Source: Chamaea fasciata (Eukaryota; Chordata; Aves; Passeriformes; Sylviidae). From it: 64,000 bases of DNA. The notes under the pieces are model-generated. The model was not told the origin of the DNA, searched no databases, and was given only the letters and a program-made list of their open reading frames with translations. The position numbers were made by a program, and so were the translations under genes. The stretch spans positions 37,235,685 to 37,299,684 of the forward strand of contig JARCOQ010000004.1 of the NCBI GenBank assembly GCA_029207755.1, given 5' to 3'. This document shows, piece after piece, positions 47,558 to 64,000 of this stretch; position 1 is the first letter of the stretch; every line of letters begins with the position of its first letter.

Positions 47558-50500
47558 GGACACAGCTAAGTGGGAGCAAGAGGAGCTTGCTTCCTGCCAT
47601 CTGGGTGGAACTTCCCTTGCAGGCTGCAAATACAGATCAACTTTGAGAAAGAACAAAGATGAGTCATTTACCACTCCAAGCCTCATTCACTAGGAGCTAG
47701 GAGTAAAAGGAACAGGAAAGAGAGACAAGGTCCTATGACCATAAGGTTAAACTTTTTAATGGAAAGCTATCATGCTAACAAGAACTTCAGTCACTTGGAC
47801 ACTGCTCCTAGCAACGTGAAGGATTAAAATAAAAATTGCAAAGGGACAGTTGGCAAAGAATATGATGGTGAAAATCCCAATGCTGGCCTCTCCACCTCCT
47901 GAAGTCATCCATCAGTCTTCTAGGTGGAGGGAGTTCAGAGGATAGAGGGAGTCAAAAAACCACACATACTCACTGTTGTAACAGGAGCAATGATCATATT
48001 CAGAGCTGAGGAAAACCTCTTGGATGAAGACATGGAATTAATTTAATGACTGGCTATATAATTCACCTTCTGTGTGTGCTCTTGTAATGATAGAAAATCC
48101 ATGGTGTAAAGCTAGGGATAAGCACATTTTAAAACTCTAGGAAGTGGGAGTACTTTTCACTAGCACAGTATAAAATGGGGTAATGTTTTCTTCATGTGAT
48201 AAAGTGACTAATCATACCACAGAGAAGTGTTGCTACAGAGTCGTGGGCTAGCTATGATTTTGTGCATCCCTGAGAGAAAACGGTAGCTGTTAGCCACTTG
48301 CTCATGTCTACTTGTTCTTCACAGTCCTTCTCCATGTCCTAGCTTGGAGCTCATGTGATTGCTGACACACTATCACTTATTCCATATCTTAACCTTTCCT
48401 CTTACATTGTCTGCAGCAAGTCTGAATATGAGCTCACATTAATGGTACATAAACTGAGTACTTTGAAACTTTGTCAGTTGCCTAAATTCAGTAATTCGCA
48501 CAAAGCTTGCTTGCATTTTGTTCCCAAAAGGACCTTAACATCATGAGATGATGGGTCAGCAGGATTCTGCTGACTGTGAAACAACAGGCAAAGTCTGAGA
48601 GATCAAGCTGGTGAAATGCTGACAGTGAATTCAGTTTATACCAATGTTACTTCTAATCATTGGCCTGAAAGATTTGTCTGGTCATGTTCACTTGGGCAGC
48701 TCAACCCATGCCCTTCAAAGTCTCTAGTATTCTCTTCCATATTATCACTGTTATGTTTATAGTGTTATTTTTAATAATGAAACATCCCTGAGTGGCATAG
48801 AGTGCAACGTTTGCATCAAGCAGTGATTGTCACTTATGAATCGTGAAGCTCAAAGAGTAAAGAAGAGGACAGGGCCTCCAGCACACTGTTCGTAATGGAT
48901 GTCAGAGATAGCATTTAGTTTCTAGAGTGGAGGCAGAAGGTAGTGGAGACAGGCTGGTAGGTGTAAATACACTACTATTTTACAGCCAGGGAAAAGCAAG
49001 CTGTTGTGTCTCAAGGTTCCATTTCATACATCCTTAGACATAATGAATTCAACAAAACCCAAAAATCTTCCATGTTTCAGCTTGATCTTATGTGCTATAT
49101 TCCTGGGATGTACAAAAGACAGTGACTGAAAATAGGAACCACCTTCCAGGCTGGTACCTCAGCTCTTCTGGAAACAGCACAATCAATGCAGAGCCAGGAG
49201 GGAGGAGGAGTGGGGGAGCCTGAACATCTTTTCAATGGTGTTTGAAGCACAGCTCCAGAGGGGTGGAAAAGCCAACAGGGAAAGGAGCCATCAGCTGCAC
49301 ATCTCTAACTAAGCTGCCCGATCAATTTGTGAGTCTGCTGCAATCTTAGAGAAGCTCGTTCAGCCTGATGGTGGGAAGCCAAGAGGCTAGCATATAGGAG
49401 CAGCTTTGCATCCTCTTTGTGTAGGAGTCATTACATCAAAAACCCTGCAAACTGTCCCAAAGGGAAACACAGCCTTGTTCAAGCTGCCACCATGAAACTG
49501 AACAAAGAAAATTGCATAACAAAGCCCATCTTCATGGGCAGGTCTGGTAGCTGCTCAACCTCAGCACCATAACTTGACACAGGTATTGGAACAGGATTGG
49601 TGCCCAAGGTGCAACAGGAGAATAAATTGACCCCTGTGAAACTGGGCTGAAATGAACAACACAGAGCATGAAGTCAAAGCATTTATGAGAGTAATATCTG
49701 CCTTCTGCCCAACAAAGCTCAAGAGGGACCTCTTAATGCCAAGGGCCTCCAATCTTGTGATCAGTTGAACACCTTGTTTGCTGAAATGCCTCAATGTTTA
49801 GTGACTCTCGTTAGAGCCAAGTGTCTGAAAACTTGCAGAATCAACTCCTTAATGCTGTCTATCACAAGCCAATCAAAAAACATATGTCGCTTTTGGAAAC
49901 AAGTTTCCTCAACTAAGGTGCCTTCTACTAGCATGTTTGTTTTCTAGTAATTTCCATTACAAGGAAATATGAATCTTGGAATTAATTCTTTATAAAAAGA
50001 GCAGGCAAGAGTGATATTTACAGCAAAATAGTCTTTGTGGTAGTATAATGAACATTGTACATCTGCCTCCTCGATGCTCAGGGTAATTTAGCATAATATG
50101 GCTGAATTACTGGAGAGCAATGCTAGAAGTAGTAGATTCAACACATGCTTTAAATATATGCTTTAAATATCCTTTTGTTACAGGTCCCAGGTTAATCAAA
50201 CATTAAAAGACGTGTCTCATTTGAAAAGTTTGTCACTAAAAAAGTCAACAAACATATCCAGTTACTACAGAAAGAAGATGTGATAAATTATAGTTTTAAA
50301 CACTTGAAAAGCTTCAGGTTATACCGTGAACTACTGAAACCCAAAACAAACTAAAATGAAGAACTAATACTGTGAATTACGAAGTTACTTACTAAAATTC
50401 ATGCTATTTTATCCTTAAAAGTCCATGGATAACTTGAATATGTGAAATCCATTATCAAGAATTTGAAATTTTGAGTGCAAGTGACTATGTCAGCAAAACC

Positions 50501-52549
50501 AATCACAAAAACCCAGCCCATGGCATGTAATCATTACGTTTTCAATAAAGGGCAAAAGACGTACTATACCTATGTGGCCAAGCCCAAATGACAGAAAATG
50601 AGATAAAATCTAATTGCAGTTACCCCAGCACAGTCCCATAAATAAATAATGTTTGAAAATGAATTTTCATTTACCAAATAAACCACAACGCTATTTGCTC
50701 AAATCCCGTACTAATAGTCACAAAAATTTGTTTGGCAATATTTGAAATTCTTGGTAGAAGTTATTGCCTATAAATGACAATGAAGATCTTGTATGCCAGA
50801 GTATTAGAAGTTCTAGGACAAAAGCCTAAAGAATCCACTTTTATTTCTAAACTGCACCTTTGTGGTCTCTGACAAGTCACTTAGCCTTTTTTCTTTAATT
50901 TCCACATCTTTAAAATGTGACCATAATCATTACTGATTGGAAAGGTCATGACACTGTAGTGATATAAGAATAATGCTTTAAGGATTAAAGGCCCTACAGA
51001 TAATGATTAGTGTCTTTTTCACTGGTGACCTCCATTTAGTTATCTTGCCTGAGAACCAATTCAAAAATCCCAAGCAGCGATTAGCTTATTTGAGAAGGAA
51101 ACAACATTTTCAAAATGTAACACACAATTGTGAAGGACTATTTATAAACATGACAAACCTCTTTATTAAGCAGCACTATGAACAGTAGTATTTATCACTT
51201 ATTCTATATTTCTATGGGTTGGTTAAATATATACTTTTGATATACTGAAAAGAAATTTATAAAATATTTCAAACAGTATGCATATGTTCTTGTGTTGGGA
51301 AATTAAGGAAAACATGAATCTCCTGCAATTAAAACTGAGCACTTCTGGAGTTCAGTATGACTTGACTTTTTTCCCAATAAATCTACACAAATAGTACATA
51401 GACATTAAGTTTTGATATACACATACTTGAAATTTGGGATCCTTTTTGTGGATTTGCCATACCAGAAGGGCTGCAAACAGGTAAATCACCTTATAAAGGA
51501 ATGTCAGGCTTACAGTTATAGTGGTATAAAAAAGCATCAAGAGCATTGCTTTATTACGTTAATTGAAGACATTTTAAGGTAATTACTAGAGAAACGTGCT
51601 CTGAATTTGGAGTAAAAAAGGTAACTTTAGTAACTGCTGTTCTATAGGGTTAAGCAATTTTGATCAGTATGGCATATTTGCAACAAAATTCTCACAACTA
51701 AACTTGCTCGACAGATTTCTTTTGTTTTTTCTAAGTTGTAATGGATCTGCACAGAAACACGTATTAGCTGAGAGCTTTAACTACTCTTGCACCTGTTCTG
51801 GCATTGCTAAAACAGAACCTACAAATTGTGATATTCTCTAGACTCGATTCTGCCACAAAATACATATGCAAACTTGCAAACTGACTGACAAAGGCAAGAG
51901 AGAGCTCCACAAAGTACTTGAAATAGCCTGTGAACTATTTGCTCATGCAGAAAAGAGATGCGTGAGAGCTGCACAAGACATTAAATTACCACTACAACAG
52001 GCCAATTTTCTTCTCACCCTAGGGCCCACTTGTGTCCCTGTGGGCTCCCTGTGACACTGCCCCCTCCATGAGCCTGGCAAATGGGCAGGTCCTTTGTGCT
52101 TCCCCTTGCCTTGCCTCAGATTGCACTGGCTTCTGCGTGGTTTGAAATAAAGAAACACATCTGCTTGTGATCCTGCCTTCACTCCCTTTCTTCTCTACTG
52201 CCTGCTTCTCCTTATTTCTGCTCTATGCCCTCTGCTGGCATCCCAGGAGGAGACTGCTCTGAAAAAGTTCACAATGGGTAGAAGTGGTGGTAAAGAGAGA
52301 CGTAGCAGAAACTGAATCCCTCTTTGATACCTAAAACATCTGAGTTTTAGTACTACTGGCAGAATGCAGATACATTAATAATGACTGCTGATTAAACTTC
52401 ATTAATCCACAAGATTAAGTCCATGGCAGAACTTCCACTCCCCTCAGTGTTTGCCTTTGGTTTTGCAAGCAAATGCATGTACAGTCAATTCAGAGACAGA
52501 CAAAAAGAAAGATCCAATTCTTCGCACCACTCCTGAAATGCATCTAAAA

Positions 52550-52618
52550 TAAATCCTATATATGCATATAAATATATACAGTTATATAGATACAGATATA
52601 TACATACATATATGCATG
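52550..52618. repeat. TA/ATAC-rich simple repeat
   Basis: Alternating purine-pyrimidine TATA, ATAC and ATGC units over about 70 bases. Confidence 0.85.
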
Positions 52619-53312
52619 TCTTTAAAACACACACAGATGTGTGAGTGTAATGGAAACCATTACTCCCATCTAGATGATGACTATCAGAAAGAGTGACAAT
52701 TACACTGTCCTTTGTAACCATGGACTTCATTTACTTTTGACTTTCCTCCTCTTTCCCTCCTTTCCTTCCTCTTCAGAGATACATTTTAGGCTTGCTATGG
52801 TTTCCACTGTGCTTACTACCTATCTTTCTAATGAGTTTAGCAAAACAAACCAAGACTTGAAGCTACTTTTCAAAGCAGTATATATAAAACAAAATCATGT
52901 GTGAAATCCAAAAAATGTACATATGGGATTGTCTACATTTTTCTTCCATGTTTCAGATACTTTACTGAGATCAGGTCCTTCTATGTTCACTTTTATATAT
53001 GTTCTATCCCTGTAACAGTGAGAAAATTTTTAAAAAAGCCAATCCTATTCCCCTTTTCACTAAAACCATCTAGACAAGGCTTTTGCACCATTGATACATT
53101 CCTGATGTTTGATTTACACCCAGCACACATGCACTGCATTACACACATCTCAGAAGTGATCCTGTCATTACACATTGGCAGCTGACAATTTAACTCTGGC
53201 AAAGCAAATCTTGATTGCCCAATGTAAATCTAACATATTACTTGGAGAGTAAGAAATACATGACAGCTGGGTTGAGCATCCTTTAAATGTAGGCATGTGA
53301 TTTTAAATTACA

Positions 53313-53383
53313 GCATGTATGCATATAATGCATACATACATATATACATACATACACATGTATGTGTATATATATATGTGAGT
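53313..53383. repeat. ATAC/TATG simple repeat with perfect hairpin
   Basis: ATACATAC units pass directly into TATGTGTATATATA. The centre ATACACAT-GT-ATGTGTAT (53,352-53,369) is an 8-bp perfect inverted repeat with a 2-base loop. In RORB transcripts it would lie about 0.5 kb after the stop. Confidence 0.85.
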
Positions 53384-53877
53384 GTCTGTCTTCCATATAT
53401 GCACCATAATTTCCAAGACAGCTACAAATTTCCACATGCATTAAACTATCTAAAAACATAGAACTATGCAGTCTAATAAGTGGAATTTTCTTAAATTATA
53501 TCTGAACAATAAACAGCTAGAGTAATACTGCGAAGTACTGCTCTATTATCATGTATATCCACAATAAAATTCTAGGAACAGTTGTCCCAATAAAAGTAAA
53601 TTAAAAAAAAAGGTAACACCCAGTGTCCTATATTTGTATATTCATTGTCAGTTCAAAAATGAAAAAAAAAAAAGTAAACGAAAGAGAAAAAAGACATCCC
53701 CACTCAGAGTTGCATATTTACATTCTTCAAACTGTAGCGGTGAAAAATAATTCTATTAAGTGCAGGACATTCCTAGTGTTGCAGTAGTGACATTTTTAAT
53801 AATTTCTTCATAAAAACATTTCTTTTTGTCTTACTAGTGATGCATTCCATGACTACGTGAAAATTCTATTATCCCCT

Positions 53878-54237
<360 letters not shown>

Positions 54238-54518
54238 TCAAAGGCCAAAAATGCATTTAACAAGGAGCAGCCTCAGTGAGCACTCTTTTAAGGCAGTCAC
54301 ATTCTTTACAGGGTATGAATTAAAATTATTGGTATATTGAACAAAAAATGGAGTAAGAGGCAACAGGTACAAGAGTCAAACAAGCCTGTCTTCTATGCAG
54401 GTAAGCACATGGTGCATTTCTTTTAGCTTACATTAATGTGGCAATACATACAGAAATGGCTGTGGAAAGAGAAGAGACATGCTTGTGGACTGCTTGGCAT
54501 TTTGTTTAAAGATCTTAC

Positions 54519-54631
54519 CTTTGTCAGTGTCTCCTCGTCAAGGTGGTTCTTCTGAATAACATGTTGAAGTGCAAAGTAAATCTTTTCCTGAAGCTTCTGG
54601 ACCTTCCTTGGCTCTATTAACCATGCTCGAT
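54519..54631 (-). CDS. RORB: RORB exon, LBD helix 9-10
   Basis: The acceptor TTTTCTCAG and donor AAAG|GTAAGA bound 113 bases. They read (D)[19 protein letters not shown] then [18 protein letters not shown]. Confidence 0.97.
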
Positions 54632-59944
<5,313 letters not shown>

Positions 59945-60464
59945 TCAGTCATTAAAAACATCAGAAGGGACAGACACTCTTTGAAGACATTTAGATCATA
60001 CATCTATGAATGTGAGAAAAAATATTTCTGTCTGCTTTGAGTAGAGAAAGGGGTCATTTCTGGTCCAGTCTAACCACCTTTTCTATAGCTTGACTTTTTC
60101 ACCCTTTGCAGAAAATTAGCAGCCTGGACTGAATCTGAATTTAGATCTTGGGGGAAAAAAAATCAGTTTGAAATACTTTATTCTGAAAAATAGGCATTTA
60201 TTGAAACTCCTTTTTTAATAATTAAGCTTATTATTTTTTTTAATAACAAAAAAGCAGCTTTGCTTAAGGCATATAAAAATCCCAGCTTTGCCAATCAAAT
60301 GAAGTTTCCTAGGGATGCACTGGTATCGGCAGAATTTTCAATATTAGTATGAGATTAAAAGAGATAGTTTTTGTGCTATAACTCCCATTTTCTAGGAGGT
60401 TGCCTGTGTGATACAGGATGCATCTCTATATCACTTCCCTTTGCAGCTGGGCACATAATCAGAG

Positions 60465-60602
60465 TCCAGCCTCTCACCAAGACACAGTCGTGGTGCTCTT
60501 AACACCAAGGTTGTGGGTTTGATTCTCCTATGGGCTACTCAAGAGCTGGACTCAATGATCCTTGCTGGATCCCTTCCACCTCAGAATAGTCTGTGATTCT
60601 GG
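60465..60602 (+). mobile_element. tRNA-Ile-derived SINE, copy 1 (TguSINE1-like)
   Basis: A tRNA-like head (TGGTGCTCTTAACACCAAGG then GTTGTGGGTTTGATTCTCC) is followed by a CR1-type tail (GGACTCAATGATCCTTGCTG, then CAGAATAGTCTGTGATTCTG). The head lacks a clear A box. The design (tRNA-Ile head with CR1 3' tail) is that of the passerine SINE family. Confidence 0.75.
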
Positions 60603-60750
60603 TTTTGCCACTGAGGTTAGTTCAGCTGGTTGCAGTATGGTGCTAATAACACCAGAGTTGTGGGTTTGATCTCTGGGCCATTCACTGAAAGACAGGACTC
60701 AATGATCCCTGTGGGTCCCTTCCAACTCAGAACAGTCTGTGATTTCTGTG
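60603..60750 (+). mobile_element. tRNA-Ile-derived SINE, copy 2 (TguSINE1-like)
   Basis: The A box TTAGTTCAGCTGG (60,617-60,629) and B box TGGGTTTGATC (60,661-60,671) are in tRNA spacing. The anticodon-region TGCTAATAACACCAG resembles tRNA-Ile(AAT). The CR1 tail GGACTCAATGATCCCTGTGG then CCAACTCAGAACAGTCTGTG follows. It is directly joined head-to-tail to copy 1. Confidence 0.85.
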
Positions 60751-61378
60751 TATGGAGTGCTGAATCACACAGGCTTTCAGCCTTAGTGAAGAGATCTCCC
60801 TTCAAATAGAAGCACTTTTTAAGTTTTAACAAGCTGCCTCACATAGCATCCTACCTTTTACACATGGAGGGAGAAAGAAACTGATATGACAGGGTAAATG
60901 CAATTAATTACCAGTCGTGGTTCTTGTGGTTCACTTAGTCATGCCATTTTGTCCCCCTGGGCTTGGCAGTGTTACTGCATAGTCATGACAAATCTTGTCA
61001 GGATTCTTTCGGAGGACAGAAATTACTGAGTCACTTGATAAGAAAGGAAAGCTTTTTCTCCCTTGCCCTTATGCACACACATGCAAACCTGGCATGCAGA
61101 GAGAGCATGGCTGGAGCACACTGCCATAATCTGCCCTCATCTATTCTGAAACAAACTGGCACCAGCAGGAATTTTCCCTCCTGTGCATTGGCTGTAGAGT
61201 ATTTCTGTAGTCTCATTAAAAAGATTAAAGATGACACAGAGGCAGACCTCAGTGAGCCTGCCTTCGTTTCATTAATGACAAGTGGGGATTTTACAGGGTG
61301 GTAGATGACTATTCGACCAGCTCAATTTGCAGGCTCCTTCCACCACGTGTCAGGTTGGAGACTGCAGTTTTTGCAATG

Positions 61379-61401
61379 GTTGTGTGTGTGTGTGTGTGTG
61401 T
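61379..61401. repeat. (GT)n microsatellite
   Basis: About eleven GT units in a RORB intron. Confidence 0.95.
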
Positions 61402-61608
61402 ACTTAACAACCACAACGGACTGGAAAGGGTAAAGGGGATCAGAAGGCAGTAACATCATTAAAGTGGAAAAATACAGCCAGGTTAATGTACTTAATGCAA
61501 TAACTGAAATTAGTGCTTCTCCAAAATTAAAATGATTTGCAGGAAAAGACAGGAGAGCACATTTCTAGGGCGCTGGGTGCTAAACTGGTCTCAAGCCTCC
61601 GGGGTTTA

Positions 61609-61860
<252 letters not shown>

Positions 61861-62983
61861 CTAGCAACATCTCTTTTTCTCTAGGTGCCTAACACTTCTC
61901 AGAAGCCGTTGCCCCACTCATCTGAACTCTGTCATTGCCTCTTCAAAGGAGCAGAATGCACTGGCCAGTGTTAAAATGTGGTTCTAATGTTGGCTTTTCT
62001 GTGAGACAGACTAACAGCGCCACAAAAAAATGTACACATTCCACAGCACTCCTAGGCAAGAAGTGGCACAATGCTATTAATTTGTTCAACAGAATATTTC
62101 TCCTAGTTTGAAATTTGAAATATAAAATTGAAGTATCTGAACACTGATTAAGTGAAAATTTTGACTTCCTGATAATAATTTTCCTTGCACACACGTGTGT
62201 AAATGTAAACAGATGTTCTTGGTTTCATGCCGCAGCTCTGCAAGCTGTGGTGTGTTTTTGTTCCTGCTAATAAGCAGGAAACATAGGCACAGCCCCTCAG
62301 ATTTCAGAGAACAAGCTGGAGTCTCTCCTGTGTCTTACAAGACCAGCTAATGTGCCAAGTGAAGTCTGACTGAAGACTCATTGCTAATGAAGCCAGTGCA
62401 ATAGGCACAGAGGTTTCTGTTGACTGGACTACATCTGAAGAGGTGCCAGTGGAAAATAGACTGAACTTGAACCTAAGAATCCCAGAAGAAGAACAAAAAT
62501 GTAGTGTAATGAGATAATTTTTCCACCCAAAATTGGACAGCTTCATTTTAAGGAGTACTTTCAGTTTGTTATTATCTACTGCCATAAGTCACAGGTGCTT
62601 GTTATTCACAAAAAAGCAGATGTGTTTTCAAAATTATAAGGAAACAAGGTTATCTTATTTTCTTAAAATCCTTACAACACAGAATCCTATCATACTCACG
62701 TTGAAGTTAACTGAATTTGTGCATGAGGTTAAGATCTGTAATACCAACCACAGAAAACTGGATTCCATGACCATACCTAAGATTTAACATTAGCAAACAG
62801 CTCAATATGCTAGAAAGCTGCTGCTGCTTCTTATGAAGTGTCACTGCTTTGCTTTCAGAAACCAGTTCAAAGATATTGGAAAGTGTATTTTGACCTACAC
62901 AAAACTCATCAGTGTATTCTTGCCAAATAAATTACTCTGTGAACAATTTCAGGCAGAAGAAAAAGCATATTACAGGATTGTAC

Positions 62984-63105
62984 CTTGCTCTGGTAAACCT
63001 TTATTTCTTCATATGTGTGGGTCTGCCACGCTAGCTGATGTAATTCCTCCATTGTATATTGACATGTCTCCAAATGAGATTTAATGATATTCTGTGCAAT
63101 TCGAT
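62984..63105 (-). CDS. RORB: RORB exon, start of ligand-binding domain
   Basis: The minus-strand acceptor CTCCTACAG and donor AAG|GTACAA bound 122 bases. They read (D)[20 protein letters not shown] then [20 protein letters not shown]. This is the ROR LBD N-terminal helix region, including the ROR-specific extra helices. Confidence 0.96.
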
Positions 63106-64000
63106 CTGTAGGAGAATAAAATACAGCTTGCATGAAACAATGAACAGTGATCTGCAACAGCAAAAGTTGAAAACATTGAAATAATTGGAAAATGCACATT
63201 TAAGAAAATTAATCTTTTCAATGCTACTGTTCTCATTTGTTTTGAATTCTGAAGTTGATTACTGCAAAATGTTTCAGTATTGAACCCAAAGCCAAACAAA
63301 CGATCTTGATAAACAGTGGATCTGCAGATGAAAATAACAATGATTTTTGTGAAACTATATAGAATTTTCATTCTGAAAATTATTTAAGTGATTTCTCCAC
63401 AAGTGATTTCTCCAAATAAATTTTATTTGGAGACTGTTCGCCCAATTGCTTTTGTCTGTCCCAAACCCAAGCAGTCACTGGTAGACTCTTCCAGCCTGGA
63501 GAAGGAACTCTGCTGTTGATTATCACCCCAGCAGGGTACCTCCTCAGGCTTTAGTCCACAACCTCTGCAACAAGGCCGTATCTCCCCTCCTGCTGCGTGT
63601 AGGTGTTTACTTTTTCCCCTCATTGTCCATTTCTTTCTAGTTCTACTAAAAGAACTAATCTGCTGAACTCAGTGGTCAGCATGTTGCAGAGCTGCCAGGT
63701 CTCTCAGAAATTGACTGACTGCTTGAGTTTGCCATGAACATTTGCATTACCTTGGCTTGATTCATAAAAGAAGAGGAAACAGGTCTCTTTTCTCAAGTTA
63801 GTTTTAAGCTGGATCATTTTCTGATTGAATTTGACAAGCAAGAATATGGAGACTGGTTTTAGCAAGGGGTGAAAGCTAAAACTAGTATCCTGGGGTTTAG
63901 AAGGAGAGATGGAGGATGTAAATCGCACACACAGCACTAAGTTACCTAAAGTCGTCCTGAAATTGCAGCCTTAGAAACTACTTCACAACATGGAATGCAG
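63106..64000. other. RORB intron, right edge
   Basis: No hinge or DNA-binding exon found, so the previous RORB exon lies beyond the window. A somewhat GC-rich segment at 63,430-63,640 carries a short minus-strand open frame of no recognised family. Confidence 0.5.

Larger units (their letters stand above)
44053..53877 (-). other. RORB: Probable RORB 3' UTR and flanking sequence
   Basis: No gene or exon recognised in this 9.8 kb. Mammalian RORB transcripts have an unusually long 3' UTR of several kilobases, so much of this could be transcribed on the minus strand; that is inference. TTTATT (minus-strand AATAAA) occurs many times and none can be singled out. A PUM-like TGTAAATA lies on the minus strand at 53,714-53,721. 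Simple repeats are listed separately. Confidence 0.4.

Noticed and set aside
60603..60675. Functional tRNA-Ile gene
   Set aside because: The tRNA-like region lacks a complete acceptor stem and is followed by a CR1 tail, so it is the head of a SINE.
63423..63623. Possible RORB hinge exon
   Set aside because: The reading does not resemble the ROR hinge or DNA-binding domain and lacks a matching donor and phase.

Overview
This is a vertebrate nuclear window, most probably from a passerine bird. The clues are CR1 LINE fragments, a class III (ERVL-like) avian retrovirus remnant with LTRs opening TGTCCTG, and two tRNA-Ile-derived SINEs with CR1-type tails (the TguSINE1 design, known from passerines). 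Two host genes are recognised by reading exons directly and checking splice sites and phase. Their 3' ends converge. The same pair, TRPM6 and RORB, is adjacent on human chromosome 9q21, and in birds that block lies on the Z chromosome (from general knowledge, not from this sequence).

Left part (1-24,700, + strand): the last nine recognisable coding exons of TRPM6, a Mg2+-permeable channel fused to an alpha-kinase. They encode about 331 residues, covering a short linker and the whole alpha-kinase domain, and end with a TGA at 24,271-24,273. All eight exon junctions are phase-consistent with GT/AG sites. The channel part lies left of the window. The 9.9 kb intron between exons 3,020-3,070 and 13,020-13,085 holds a degraded ERV (gag, protease, RT, RNase H and integrase remnants, no env seen) in the sense direction. 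It also holds two related LTRs, CR1 pieces and a 54-bp LTR-derived mini-element.

Middle (24,700-53,877): intergenic sequence plus the presumably long RORB 3' UTR. It contains a solo LTR with TGTCCTGG/CCAGGACA ends (27,563-28,173) and an old, irregular tandem array rich in TGACCT (28,740-31,650) split by another LTR (30,204-31,202). A reverse-oriented relative of that LTR lies near 32,800-33,520, and a further LTR-like block at 33,770-34,498. A minus-strand retroviral-looking fragment sits near 35,155-35,700, with simple repeats and a CR1 stub elsewhere. I see no protein-coding gene in this part.

Right part (53,878-63,105, - strand): the last six coding exons of RORB, the retinoid-related orphan receptor beta, encoding about 247 residues that make up the ligand-binding domain to the stop. 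The DNA-binding and hinge exons lie beyond the right edge.

The most interesting observations are these. First, a sense-oriented LTR ends about 175 bp before a TRPM6 exon, and an ATG just past its end is in frame with the kinase coding sequence. Second, the TGACCT-rich array lies between a nuclear-receptor gene and its neighbour. Third, a 54-bp element has perfect LTR-like termini and a near-perfect target duplication. I did not find a clearly new multi-gene system, and none is claimed.
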